Positions 43,863 to 54,461 of a DNA stretch of 64,000 bases are shown piece after piece. Location of the stretch: positions 254,879-318,878 of the forward strand of contig VKHL01000013.1 of the NCBI GenBank assembly GCA_015146655.1, in the 5' to 3' direction. This DNA comes from Ochromonas danica. Its lineage: Eukaryota; Sar; Chrysophyceae; Chromulinales; Chromulinaceae. The position numbers were made by a program, and so were the translations under genes. Positions within the stretch are counted from its first letter, which is position 1, and each line of letters opens with the position of its first letter. The notes beneath the pieces are model-generated. The model was given only the letters and a program-made list of their open reading frames with translations. It had not been told where the DNA came from and made no database searches.

Positions 43863-46103
43863 ATGATGGATTTGATTGAAGAGCAATGCGATGATGACTC
43901 TGTCTGTACAAGTGAGAAGATGAATGATCTTCCTGAGAGGAGGGCGGGTAGTAGGTCATTGTTGGAAGTTACTCTACTAGGTACACTGACTTCCCTTCGC
44001 TTTCCTTTCCTTTTCTGTGGCATACAGACTCCTCACCGTAACTCATTCTTCTGACTTGTGTTTAATGGATGCAGGAGTTTCTTTGGTGGCAGGCAATCAT
44101 TTTCATTATTGGAATGCAGGACTGCCTGATGGGACGATCGACTTTCTCGTCGCCACGATAGTAGGCGGTGCAAGTTATCTATGTCTTCTCCTCTGTTTGG
44201 CTGAAATGACGTCAGCATTACCCTTCGGAGGAGGTCTGTATGGTATGGCACGAGTGTTGATGGGACCCTATGTGGGATTCATAACGGCTTGTTGTGAGAT
44301 GCTACAGAGCATCGTCTTCACTGCCTCCTTAATCTACCCTGCAGGACGTGACTTGGCGATCTTATTTGGTCTGTCTCAATGGTATGCGTTTCCCTTCTGG
44401 GTGTTGCTACTGGTGTTGGCATTACTAGTAAATGTGGTGGAGGTGAAGTACTTCTGGAGAATCAATGTGATCTTAGTTGGGGTGGTGGTGATATTGTTCT
44501 GTATCTACTATGCAGTATCGATGCCATGTATGGATTGCATGCGATATGGTGGAGGTGTGCTAGAAGGGAAAGTTAGTCCTTATAATTGGTTCAAATTTTG
44601 GATTGAATGTTCTTTCTTCTTCGATGGATTGGCATTGTTGCCCATGGCTTGCAGTGATGCCTCTGAGGTACGATTACATTCTTTGCGACTGATCAATTAA
44701 CCGACTAACTGTTCTTGTGTGCTTCTCTGCTTACTGTAGCCTGAGAAGACTGTTCCACGATCTTTCTTGTGGGCCTTTGGAATTGCAGCATTCAGTGCGA
44801 TGTTGTTGATAATCACGGTGGGCTGTAATGCCCCTGGCGTGGCATATATGGCCAATTTGAAAACAAATGCTTTGGTTTATGGCTATGCCAAGGGTTTGCA
44901 CATTGATCCACGAGTGGCTAGAGTACTGAGCATTCCAGGCTCTTTTGCAACGGCATCAGCCTTCACCTATGTTTATGGCAACCAATTGCGTTCGATGGCC
45001 CAAAGTGGTCTATTGCCCACAGTGCTTTGTCACTGCTATGGCCCTGACCAGATTCCTTACGTGGCGTTGATATTGGGAGCAGGATTAGTGCTAGTTTGTG
45101 TCTCCATATTCTTCGCGGTGGACACAAATATATTATTGGAGATGTTGGTTTTCGGTCATTTAGCCGCTGGTATTATCGAATTCATTCTTCTGGGTTGTTA
45201 TTGGCAACTAAGTAAGCGTTTTTCAACTTTACAGCGCGAATTCAGCCAGCCCTTTGGAATCTACGCGGTATGTTTTAGTCTGTTAATATCAAGGTTACTT
45301 TGTGTCGGCCATCTTAATCCATCCCGAGTTTTATAAGCCAATGTGGATATTCGCAGTATGTTTTGTCTTGGTATCAGTTGGCTATTTTTGCCGTGTAAGG
45401 CACTCTCAGAAGTTCTCTTTGCAAGAGCAAGAAGTCATGTTTCAAGCCTATGTTATCAATGGTAAGACTCCTCTCATACAGTTGGTTCTTTACTGTATGT
45501 GTTCTAATTGTAGATGCTATGTCTGTTGCTATGTCAGCAAATCTTTCGCGCCGCACGAAGAAGCGACACAATGTGCACACTACCACCTCACTCAATACAC
45601 CCACAGCATCTCCCTCCCCAAGTAAATCTCACATGCTGAAAGAATCGAAAGCCCTGTTGAGCAGAGTATCAGCATGTCTGCCGAGGATGCCAAGGCTCCA
45701 GACTGGATGGTATAGCGTGGAAAGGTTGCGAAGAGCTGGCAACCTTTCAACCGACAACCTCAAGAGGGAGAAGGTAGTATATCCTGATGAATATTCTTCT
45801 GCTGTCAAGGGAGAGACAAGGCTGTTCCAGTTGCAAGGTGGCAAGGGTGAGGAAGAAGCAACGACCCCTGACCTTGGCAAGAACTCTCTCTTCAGCCTGT
45901 CATTGGAAGTGGTTGAGTGTGGAGTACGAAAGCATCCAGCGAGTGAGTATGATAACAAGGGACAATATAATGGCAGTACAAAATACCGTATAGCTCCAGA
46001 CTATGTGACAACAGAGCAGTTTCCTTCTTCGATGAAGAACATATTCTCAGATGAGGGTATAGTTGTCGAGTCAAGTGGGAAAGCATCTGTGGATGATGCG
46101 TGA
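43863..46103 (+). CDS. APC-superfamily amino-acid/amine permease with long C-terminal tail
   Basis: Five exons (43863-43980, 44075-44667, 44740-45267, 45338-45461, 45514-46103) give 650 residues. The first 40 residues are acidic; then about twelve spans follow with the APC TM1 motif (GVSLVAGNHFHYWNAG), FGGGLYGMARVLMGPYVGFI in TM2-3, and CNAPGVAYMANLKTNALVY, much like ethanolamine and amino-acid permeases of eukaryotic microbes. Residues 455-650 are a hydrophilic tail rich in Ser, Lys and Arg with no recognised domain. The fourth exon start uses TTATAAG at 45337, because the CAG at about 45351 breaks frame. It probably imports amino acids or amines at the plasma membrane. Confidence 0.87.
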
Positions 46104-46915
46104 TGCATGATTCTCCTGCTCATCGTATATGATTCAACTTTGATCCGTTAGTGGTTGATTGTCAAGTATTCAATTATTTGTTGGTAATTTTCATCCTGTG
46201 TTGGATTTTTCATGTTGAACCGCATTGGGTTATTTTTGGTAGTGATGGTGCTTGCTATCAGTCTGCGCGATTCCGGTTGACTTCTGGTTTCATGGTGTAA
46301 ATGGAATATTATTATTATTATTATTAGTATGATGTATCAGCATGAGTAGGTTATATGGTTGTCGATCCATTCAATTTGTATGTATTTATTGAGCGATGCA
46401 GACCTTTCTATCTTCTTTGCGGTGACTACCACGGATGAAGATATTCACCCTTTTGGATCACATTGATTTGTCATCAAAAAACCATTGAACCAGCAAAGGA
46501 CACCACATGTGTTATTATTCCGTTATAGACTTCTAGTGGTTATTATTATATGTATACTGGAATCAAGGAAAGTACTGATGAATACCTACTAACAGACTAC
46601 TTATGGTTATAGTGTTGTTATAACCTGGTGTACATTTCTGTTGTGTGTTGGACATTCTAAAAGTACTTAAATTTAATGAAGTTAAAACCCCTTCATGTTA
46701 GGTGTCCAATGTCCAATGTGTGGTTGAAAACAGATTCCCGGTTCAGGGCCTCTCTCTCCATTTTTCACCTTCCAGAAAGTTCTCCATGCAGGCCGAAGAC
46801 TTCTCATAGCACTTCGACTTGGGTGACGGCCACTCTCTATCTCTAGACTATTAGTTTCGAAAGAATTGACTGACAGAATAAATTTAGTGATCGCTTCATA
46901 GTACGAGAACTCTAT
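46104..46915. other. Spacer, no gene seen
   Basis: These 812 bp hold AT-rich sequence with a short TTA microsatellite near 46307-46325 and a near-repeat GTCCAATGTCCAATG at about 46703. No frame of interest is visible. Confidence 0.5.
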
Positions 46916-47725
46916 ATGGAAATCGAAAACTACGGATATTACGCGACAATTAAATCACAGCTTCAGAGTCTCTTGAGTCCTTTCTGTACTCCCGAATCTC
47001 TAAAGAATCCATGTGAAGCCTTCACGCGGTTGTCTCTTCATTCACCTGAAAATGATGAAATACTGCTAAGGATTATTGTCGGAATTGACGATCATTTCTA
47101 TGGAATAAGAAGTGCTCGTGAGGAGGCGAAACTCTCTGACATTGGTCGAGCGAGAACTCCCTTCTTCCAACTGCTAGATGAAATTCCCCACGAAGGAAAA
47201 TTGGAAAGTGGGGGCGTGAAAGCCATGATCTTGGTCATCGCTTTCCTTCTGTCAATTGGGAGAGTGGCACATGTTGCTCTGCCTGAGAGCTATGTGGATG
47301 TTTTCTCCGATGATCACACGCCGCAATGGCAACTCATTGAGGAACGCTTGAAGAACAATGGATACAAATTGGACGGATTGAATCAAGAAGAAAAGAGTAT
47401 GTTACTGCGCTTCTACTATGTAATGTACGCATTCTTCTCTATGCCACGTGCAGTAACCGAACACAACAAGACAGCGCTCATAGCATCTACCAGCTTCTTG
47501 GTAGGCTGTGATGGATGTACCCGTGGAACTAAGCTTGGCGGAATTCGTGGGTTTTTTGAACCCCTCTTTAAAGTGTGTGCTGATGTTTCTCTCGAGTCGG
47601 AAATGCTAGAGAGTATTTTAGAATGGCTGCGTAATCCGGACAATCCGGATAAGGAAGAACCATATTTGTCAGGAGAAGTTCGTTTAGTGGTGAAAAAGAA
47701 GATTGTAAGATCCCGTGAAGGTTAG
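46916..47725 (+). CDS. Member 1 of an unrecognised tandem gene family (VGCDGCT motif)
   Basis: A single-exon protein of 269 residues, starting MEIENYGYYATIKSQLQSL. It is mostly helical, with no signal peptide. It aligns with the gene at 48514 along nearly all its length: NPCEAFTRLSLHSPEND, LLRIIVGIDDHF, GKLESGGVKAMILVIAFLLS and the strongest block TALIASTSFLVGCDGCTRG followed by GIRGFFEPLF. The hydrophobic helix VKAMILVIAFLLSIGRV could be buried or membrane-linked. The family is unknown to me. The C-terminal tail (about 230-269) is not shared with the second copy. Confidence 0.75.
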   Translation: MEIENYGYYATIKSQLQSLLSPFCTPESLKNPCEAFTRLSLHSPENDEILLRIIVGIDDHFYGIRSAREEAKLSDIGRARTPFFQLLDEIPHEGKLESGGVKAMILVIAFLLSIGRVAHVALPESYVDVFSDDHTPQWQLIEERLKNNGYKLDGLNQEEKSMLLRFYYVMYAFFSMPRAVTEHNKTALIASTSFLVGCDGCTRGTKLGGIRGFFEPLFKVCADVSLESEMLESILEWLRNPDNPDKEEPYLSGEVRLVVKKKIVRSREG

Positions 47726-48513
47726 GCAGCTCTTAGTCGCCCGCATGCTACCCGTATTCTTCACTGAGTTCTACTACCTGCAATATTTATCATTTTGGCT
47801 GGGATAGCATAGTTCATACTGTCACAGGCAACAACTAATTTACTTTAACCCCTTTTTGGAGGAATGAAGAAAACTGTAAGCTTATAATAATATGAAGAGC
47901 TAAAAGAGCCTTTTGTATAGTTTGTACTTGTGGTAGTATTGAGTATTATCAGAGCTTTGATCAATACTGCTTCTGAACAGAGATCGGTACACTAAACGGT
48001 TGATATCCTTCACATTGTTACTAAAGCATAAAATGAAAGTGTGAAGCATGGTATGATTAGTGTATTGCGCACTGTAATCCCAAGCTTCTAAGAACTTGAG
48101 GGTACCAGAAGTTAATAGTCTGAGCCTTAGATAATAGTAACTGCGATATGCTTCAACAACGGCAATATTGTGGCACCGATCAACTATAACGTTAAACCCA
48201 TCGCATCTCAACTTCAAAAAAGTTGTGGAAGGTAACTCTATCAGCAGCATAATCATCGATGATCATGTTTAAATGGTGACGGTTGTATTGTTGTGTTAAG
48301 TTAAGAGGTTTCTCTCTCTCCAAAATCACGTCAACTTAAGCCCTTTGCTCTCTTGCCGACCCAGCAGAACGGTGAGAGGCAGAGGCTGTCACAATCAAAT
48401 TCCTCCTCTGGTGTCGAAATATTGGAATACCTCTTCCTTCTTTCTTCTTCTTCGTCTTCTTCTTACCTTTCGCTTTGCCCTCCCCACCCACCACCCTCCT
48501 CACAAGTCAATAT
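47726..48513. other. Spacer between tandem paralogues
   Basis: No gene is called. Just after the first stop, CGTATTCTTCACTGAGTTCT (about 47753-47772) recurs after the second gene (about 49283-49302), which shows that the duplication included the 3' UTR. A 118-codon minus frame at 47900-48256 has no recognisable domain. Confidence 0.5.
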
Positions 48514-49272
48514 ATGGAAGAAAATACCAATCTAGACCTATTCGAAATAAAGGAGAGAGTTAAATTAAAAATTCTCGATCTTTTGAGGCCTTACCAGACA
48601 GGATCGTCTCTGACGAACCCGTGTGCGGTATTCAAGAAATTGTCTTTGCATTTGCCTGAAAATGAAGAAAGACTACTCGAAATTATTGTCAAAATAGAAG
48701 AACATTTCTTCGAGTCAGGAGAGTGGCGTGGTGGGGAGATGAAGAAGTTATGCAAAGAAAAAACTGATTTCTTCAAATACTTGGAAACGTTTCCTTGCGA
48801 AGGTAAATTGAAATGTAGCGACGTAAGACGTATGGTCTTAGTCATTCTATTCCTCCTCTCTGCTGAAAGAAATGTTCGCGGTATTACTCTTCCTGATGAT
48901 GGTAACGTAGACATTCACAGCAGTGAATGGCAGAGGATTCAAACCTACCTGAAAGACGAGAATTTAGAGAACTTCGAAGAGCATCCAAAGAAGATTTTGC
49001 TTCGTTTCTTTGTTGTGTTGTCTGGGTTCCTTCGTAGACTCTCTCTGTCAACAAGTGCGAGCAAGGATGCATTGATAGCAGCGTCCAGCTTCTTAGTAGG
49101 GTGTGATGGATGCACGAAGGGAGATTGCGTTAGCGGAATTAGAAAGATGTTTGAGCCTCTTTTTCTTAAGCTAACTGGAAAGAAGAGAGGATCGACTAGT
49201 TCGCGTGGTGGTGATGATGATGACCACCTCGATAAAAGGCCTTGTATAAGTCAGGCAACCGGCAGTGGCTAA
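48514..49272 (+). CDS. Member 2 of an unrecognised tandem gene family (VGCDGCT motif)
   Basis: A single-exon protein of 252 residues from ATG 48514 (MEENTNLDLFEIKERVKL); the frame is open further upstream but without ATG. It shares with its neighbour the blocks NPCAVFKKLSLHLPENEE, LLEIIVKIEEHF, GKLKCSDVRRMVLVILFLLS and DALIAASSFLVGCDGCTKG, then GIRKMFEPLF. Identity is roughly 40%, so the duplication is old, yet the Cys-Asp-Gly-Cys block is nearly unchanged and is a likely functional site. The C-terminal tail is Ser/Gly/Asp-rich and disordered. No function can be given. Confidence 0.75.
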   Translation: MEENTNLDLFEIKERVKLKILDLLRPYQTGSSLTNPCAVFKKLSLHLPENEERLLEIIVKIEEHFFESGEWRGGEMKKLCKEKTDFFKYLETFPCEGKLKCSDVRRMVLVILFLLSAERNVRGITLPDDGNVDIHSSEWQRIQTYLKDENLENFEEHPKKILLRFFVVLSGFLRRLSLSTSASKDALIAASSFLVGCDGCTKGDCVSGIRKMFEPLFLKLTGKKRGSTSSRGGDDDDHLDKRPCISQATGSG

Positions 49273-50024
49273 ACTTTAGCTCCTGGCCGTATTCTTCACT
49301 GAGTTCTCTCGTCGGAGGATACATTTCGATGCATTGGATTTATCCAATCCATTGATGTGCATTGTCGGAGAACTTCTCTCTATCTATTTTCCTGTAGGCA
49401 AAGGATGAGAGAAGTATCATCTACTGATGTCAAGATTGGTTGAGGAGCATAGGAGTATAATTAGGAAATGGGTGATGATTAGTTTTGTCTTTACCGCACG
49501 AGTTTGGGTGACCCACAATAAAGTCAGCTGAACTCTGGCGGTAGAGAGAAAACCTATACTCACTTTTGTTCGAAGTGTATTTCCGGCTTTCAAGATCGAT
49601 TGGAGTTGGTAGATGCAGTGATCGCGTCTTTGCATAGTGGCGTATGGTTTGAATGATGCGAAGTCTGGAGCCGCAAGAAGCTTATCTTTCGTGCTATCCG
49701 TTATCCGAGCTTGGTCAACACTCCTTCCAAAAGGAGATGCACCAAGTCATGGACTGTTAGCACGCGAGCCTAGGTGATCTTCAAGCTCACTTTGATAGTT
49801 CAAATGATGCCCCATGAATGCATTGTGCTCGATTGTTGCGAACTCTTATGTAGATATACAGCTGACTTTACCGCAATATCTTATTAAGCAAATAGCTATT
49901 ATAATATCGCTTTTTTTGTGTTCTTTCATACTCACACTAAGATAGCTAAGAGAACAATTGCATCGTTACTATTACAAAAAGAGAAGTATTACCAAGAGGA
50001 AGTAAACACTCTTCCATAAGACAA
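49273..50024. other. Spacer, no gene seen
   Basis: These 752 bp include the shared 3' UTR block and a small palindrome ATTGGATTTATCCAAT (about 49335-49350). No coding signal is seen. Confidence 0.5.
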
Positions 50025-52288
50025 TTAGGAAAACCTACGCTTTTGATAGCGTCGATTACTTCCTCCATCATCACTTCTCTCATCAGAAGGGAATGGAGCT
50101 GACCTTCTCCTAGTCTGATAGTCTTGCTGCTCCTGTCTATATCCTCCATTACCTCCATAGCTATGTCTGCCACCACGATGATCATATCTGTCATCACCGC
50201 CATAGTCATAATCATCGTCAAATCTTCTTCCTCCCTTGTTTCTGTCATTCACAAAGCTCACATTTCTACCATGATGCTGCTGATGATGGTCACCATTGCT
50301 AACCCCAGCAGAAGATGAAGGTCCTCCACCATAACTATGACGTTGATGCTGTTGCTGTTGAACTTTCGATCGACCACCGCCTCCGTCTCGACCTTCTTGT
50401 CCCCGAGGTGGTTTATAAAGAATATTTCTTCTCTGACTCATGAGAGATGGGAAAAGATATGTCTCACTTCCTGATCGTAAGATCTTCCTATAAAGATTAT
50501 TAAGATCATAACCATCAAACTTTTCTAATTCTCTCCACACTATATCCACCATCAACAACAACAATAATCAATCAATTTTTACATGGATAAAATAGAATGT
50601 ATTATACTATACCACTTACAATTAGAATATTTAAAGAAAGCTTCATGTTTAGGACCTTGACAATAGGCAAGATTATCTTCATTTTGTAGAAAGACTTCAG
50701 AATGTTTGCAAATATCCACTGAATGACCTTCTTCACCACAATTAGGACAAAATAATCTCTTATTGTCATTATCACAATCGATATAGACAATGTCTTTATG
50801 TTGTTGCTGTTGTGGTTGTGGTTGTGATCCAACGTTAGTACTGCTGGGTCCACAGATAGCATGACCTTGTTGATAACAAACCATACATCTTATCCATGGA
50901 CTATTTAACGTCTTATTATCATCTCCATGTCCTATTGAGTTATAATTAGGACAATTCGTATGATCATGACGTGTTGATCCACAATAATAACAACTCATAG
51001 GACGTTGTAATCTTGCTACAGCTTGCATAACACATGCTTTTGAATGATGACCAAATCCACCACAACGATAACATATCAAATTTAAACAACTGGATGGATC
51101 ATGATCACATCCTGCACATAGATGACATGGCATTGGAAGGGTAGGATTTAAACAATCTACTGCAAGATGTCCAACTTGACCACAATTTTGACATTTACAG
51201 GATATATTTTCATCAAAATATCGTCCACTATCCAATGATAGCCTTTTCTTTTCTCCTGAAATCGAAGCACGTAATACTCTACCACCTACTTCAAGACCTT
51301 GAATTAAGTTGATAATAGTCGTCGCATTACTGGCCGCAGGACAAGCCAAAGCTTCCAATAAGGCCATACCGGGAAGTAATCCACCTTTCTTACGATCTTC
51401 TTGGCCTAATGTTACAGCTTTAATACGAATACCAACCTTACGTAACACTTTCCGAACATCATCTTCAGTAGCAACATAAGGTAAGTTATAGATAGTAATA
51501 GCCATAGTAGGTGGTTCTAGGTAGTTCTCAGCTTCAAATAATGATTCTGCACTTTCATCAATAATGACATGTTTTAACTCTCCCGTCTCCTCTCCATCTC
51601 TATCACTATCCTCCCCTTCTGACTCAGAGGAAGAACGAGAAGAGGAGTCTTCCTGCATACCTGCATGAAAGGTTGTGAGATAGACATCACTAGTGTATTC
51701 AAGAGGCTCAGGTTCAGGAATGGCAGAAGAACAATCACGTTTAGTGGAGAGGAAACGCTGAAGAAAGGCAGAGAGAGGCGGAGCTTCCCCCATCTCTGCC
51801 GAATTGCTACTATCAGTGATTGCTGCTTCCACCTCTGCTGACTTGGTACTGACTGTGATGGCTGTGGGAATGCTGACTGCTGTGACTGCGGCTGGTAGCA
51901 GCGGTGGCGGTGGGGTTGTGGCTTTCTTGGCTTTCTTCTTCTTTTTCTTTTTCTTCTTTTTATCATTGGAAGATGATGTAGTAGAAGATGCACTAGTAGT
52001 ATTGATTGGATCGTTGTCATTGCTGATCTCACCATCTTCTTCTTCTTCGTCGTCTTCTTCCACCTCGTCCTCCTCCTCGCCGTTGTCCTGTTCACCCTCT
52101 GGTCTGCTTCGTCCTACAGAAACTCCAACTGCAGACTCATCATTATCAATACCAAAGACATCATAAGAGGAGGAGTATTGTCTTCGTGAAGGTCGTGTTG
52201 ATACAGGCTGGGGTGATAGTTCATCGCCTTTGTTGTTGTGATCAATAAAAGATTCCTCTCGAAAAACTAACCGACTCATAGAAAACAC
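50025..52288 (-). CDS. RRM plus six CCHC zinc knuckles, ZCCHC7/Air-like RNA-surveillance protein
   Basis: Two exons (52288-50620, 50539-50025), 80-bp intron, give 727 residues. An acidic, Lys-run N-terminus (about 1-265) precedes a divergent RRM-like fold (MAITIYNLPYVATEDDVRKV to GGRVLRASIS). Then come CCHC knuckles: CQNCGQVGHLAVDC, CHLCAGCDHDPSSC, CYRCGGFGHHSKAC, CYYCGSTRHDHTNC, a shortened CMVCYQQGHAIC, and CPNCGEEGHSVDIC. The order and spacing recall Air1/Air2 and ZCCHC7, the RNA-binding subunit of the TRAMP complex that adds short poly(A) tails for nuclear exosome decay. The C-terminus is an RGG/Tyr-rich tail (GGDDRYDHRGGRHSYGG). The RRM joined to knuckles is less usual for Air proteins. 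Confidence 0.85.
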
Positions 52289-52775
52289 TTCCTTACAAGA
52301 ATAATGAAATGTAATAGAAAAGTGTAATCCAAAGAAGGTTGATCTAGTTAGAGAGGAGAATCTGTTTCAAATCAATCAATGGTGCCAGCAACAGCGGAGC
52401 AGCTCAACATCGGGTAAATATTATTACTTACCCGCGCAATCGCCAGGCGTGAAGCGCAATTAGCACACTCTGGGTGTTGTATACAGAAAAAGGAAAGAAA
52501 TACTGCTCGTAGCCTTAGAATCATCTATCGATTAATAAAGCAAAGGTAAGGATAGATATCATATGATATAGATATATAGCACAGCATATGATATAATAAC
52601 TCAGCTAACCAGCCTACCACACAATTTAAGTTAATCCCAAATCTCCAAAAGTTGGGTGGGTGGGTGGGTGGGATTGAGTGTGTCAATCATTGATCTAGAA
52701 ACAGCCCCACCCCACCGCACCCTCACTGTCCTTTATCTGTGGGTTATACTATCATATAGAGACAAGAAATCAATC
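52289..52775. other. Divergent promoter gap
   Basis: This 487-bp gap separates the zinc-knuckle gene (minus) from SGT1 (plus). It has TTTAAGTTAATC at about 52624, a GGGTGGGTGGGTGGGTGGG tract at about 52652-52671 that could fold as a G-quadruplex, and GC-rich CCGCGCAATCGCC at about 52432. AACGCGTT is absent. Confidence 0.45.
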
Positions 52776-54355
52776 ATGGAAGCTTATCATGAAGGAAATA
52801 TTTACTTCATGGATGAGAAGTATCAGCAAGCCTTAGAGGTAATTGGAAACATCTTATTTTCCTATTATATGAGTGACGCACACTCTTCTCTTTCTCTATC
52901 TAATGGACTCGTCCTATAAAACCACAAAATACAATGCCCCGCCTGTCTGTCTGTTCCCCTTTAGGCTTATACCACTGCCCTGCAGCAGTCCCTTCAACTA
53001 CCTTCCCTCTTCTGTCATCGTGGTACCACACTGTTAAAACTCAAGCAGTTCACCAAGGCCTTAGATGTAAGTGCTGTAGCAACTTGCAAATTATTAAGAA
53101 TCATGAATTAATGGCTCTTTGTTATTGTTTATATGTGGATGGACACCAAGGATTTTAATTCTGCCATTCGACTAGAACCAAATTATGAGATTGCTCATTA
53201 TCGTAGAGGGTGAGTGAGTATATCTGCTGGACCTGACTATCCGTGTCTTGATGTCTAAATGATGGTTTGGTTGGAATAGTGTGGCTTTGTTTGAGTTAGA
53301 AGAATATGAATCTGCCAAGCAATCATTTCAAACAGCATTAAGTTTAAGAAATCAAGAAAATGCTGTTGTGACTGGATTAGATAGTGCTATCTATGCTCGT
53401 TATATTAGAAAATGTGATGTTGAGATTGTAGCAGGTTAGTTGCATTAGATATTCTATTACTTCGCTGTTTGACTGTGTCTTGACGTTGGATATGCTAATA
53501 GATGGTCCAGAACAACCTGTTGCTCCAGCAGTGGCCAAAGAGGTACCATCTGCTCCAACCTGCAGTGCTTCCTCTGCTATACCACCCACTTCCAACACGA
53601 CAACTGCCTCAGTCTCGAAGTCTGTCAAAGTCACTTTGGTACCTTCTTTGACCCTTCCCATCAAATATCAATATTATCAATCCACCGCGAAGATGAATAT
53701 CTCGGTCTTAGTGAAAGGTCTGTCACAGGACAATGTGGTCGTTGATATGACTGCATCCCATCTTCGTGTTACGATTGTCTATACGGCAATTATTACTGAC
53801 TCGAATGGAGAGCGACAGGAAAAGAGAGAGGAGATTGTAATTGACAAGGACTTATTTGGAGACATTGATCCTGTTCGATCTAGTGTCTCAGTGCTGAAAT
53901 CGAAGATTGAGATTGTCTTGCAGAAGATTGAAGAGGCGATGTGGCCTTCTTTAGAGGCAGTTGCTGGTGATCGCAAAGCTGTAGTTCCACCTCCTGCAGT
54001 TGCTACTACTACTCCTCCACCACCTGCTGTTGCTGCAGTTGTGGGGGAAAGACCCAAACCTTATGCCTCTCCTCGTGACTGGGACAAACTTGGTAGTGAG
54101 ATTGTGAAGGAAGTGGAAAGTGAAAAGCCTGAAGGTGAAGAAGCACTTCAGAAGCTCTTCCAACAAATCTATCGTAATGCTGATCCAGAGACTCGCATGG
54201 CTATGAACAAATCTTTTCAGACTTCTGGTGGAACGGTGTTGTCTACCAATTGGTCGGAAGTTAGCAAGACGGACTATGAAACGAAGAGACAGGCTCCAAA
54301 GGGTTTGGAATGGAGGAACTGGGAGGGAGAGAAGCTCCCCCAGGCCGATGACTAA
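52776..54355 (+). CDS. SGT1: SGT1, Hsp90 co-chaperone (TPR-CS-SGS)
   Basis: Five exons (52776-52838, 52965-53066, 53151-53209, 53280-53434, 53502-54355) give 410 residues. The order is the classic one. TPR repeats lie at residues 1-120 (NIYFMDEKYQQALEAYTTAL; LEPNYEIAHYRRGVALFELE). A Pro/Thr linker leads to the CS domain (IKYQYYQSTAKMNISVLVKG to VLKSKIEIVLQK), which binds the Hsp90 N-domain. The SGS domain follows (PYASPRDWDKLGSEI, LFQQIYRNADPETRMAMNKS, STNWSEVSKTDYETKR). SGT1 links Hsp90 to SCF ubiquitin ligases, kinetochore assembly and NLR-type receptors. Introns are GT-AG with in-frame joins. Its 3' end faces another Hsp90 co-chaperone gene 106 bp away. Confidence 0.95.
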
Positions 54356-54461
54356 ATGCTGCATAGATCGGTATAGCCCTGTTGAAGAAGTCAGTCGTTC
54401 TCAAAGCCCTCTCGTTTATAAGTTAATGTTACATGTTCTTGCTGGTCTGCCTTTAAGTGCT

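Noticed and set aside
47900-48256. Minus-strand 118-codon frame between the tandem paralogues
   Set aside because: No domain, no paralogue and an unremarkable composition; probably chance.
49417-49635. Minus-strand 72-codon frame
   Set aside because: Short, with no domain or splice support, inside a spacer.
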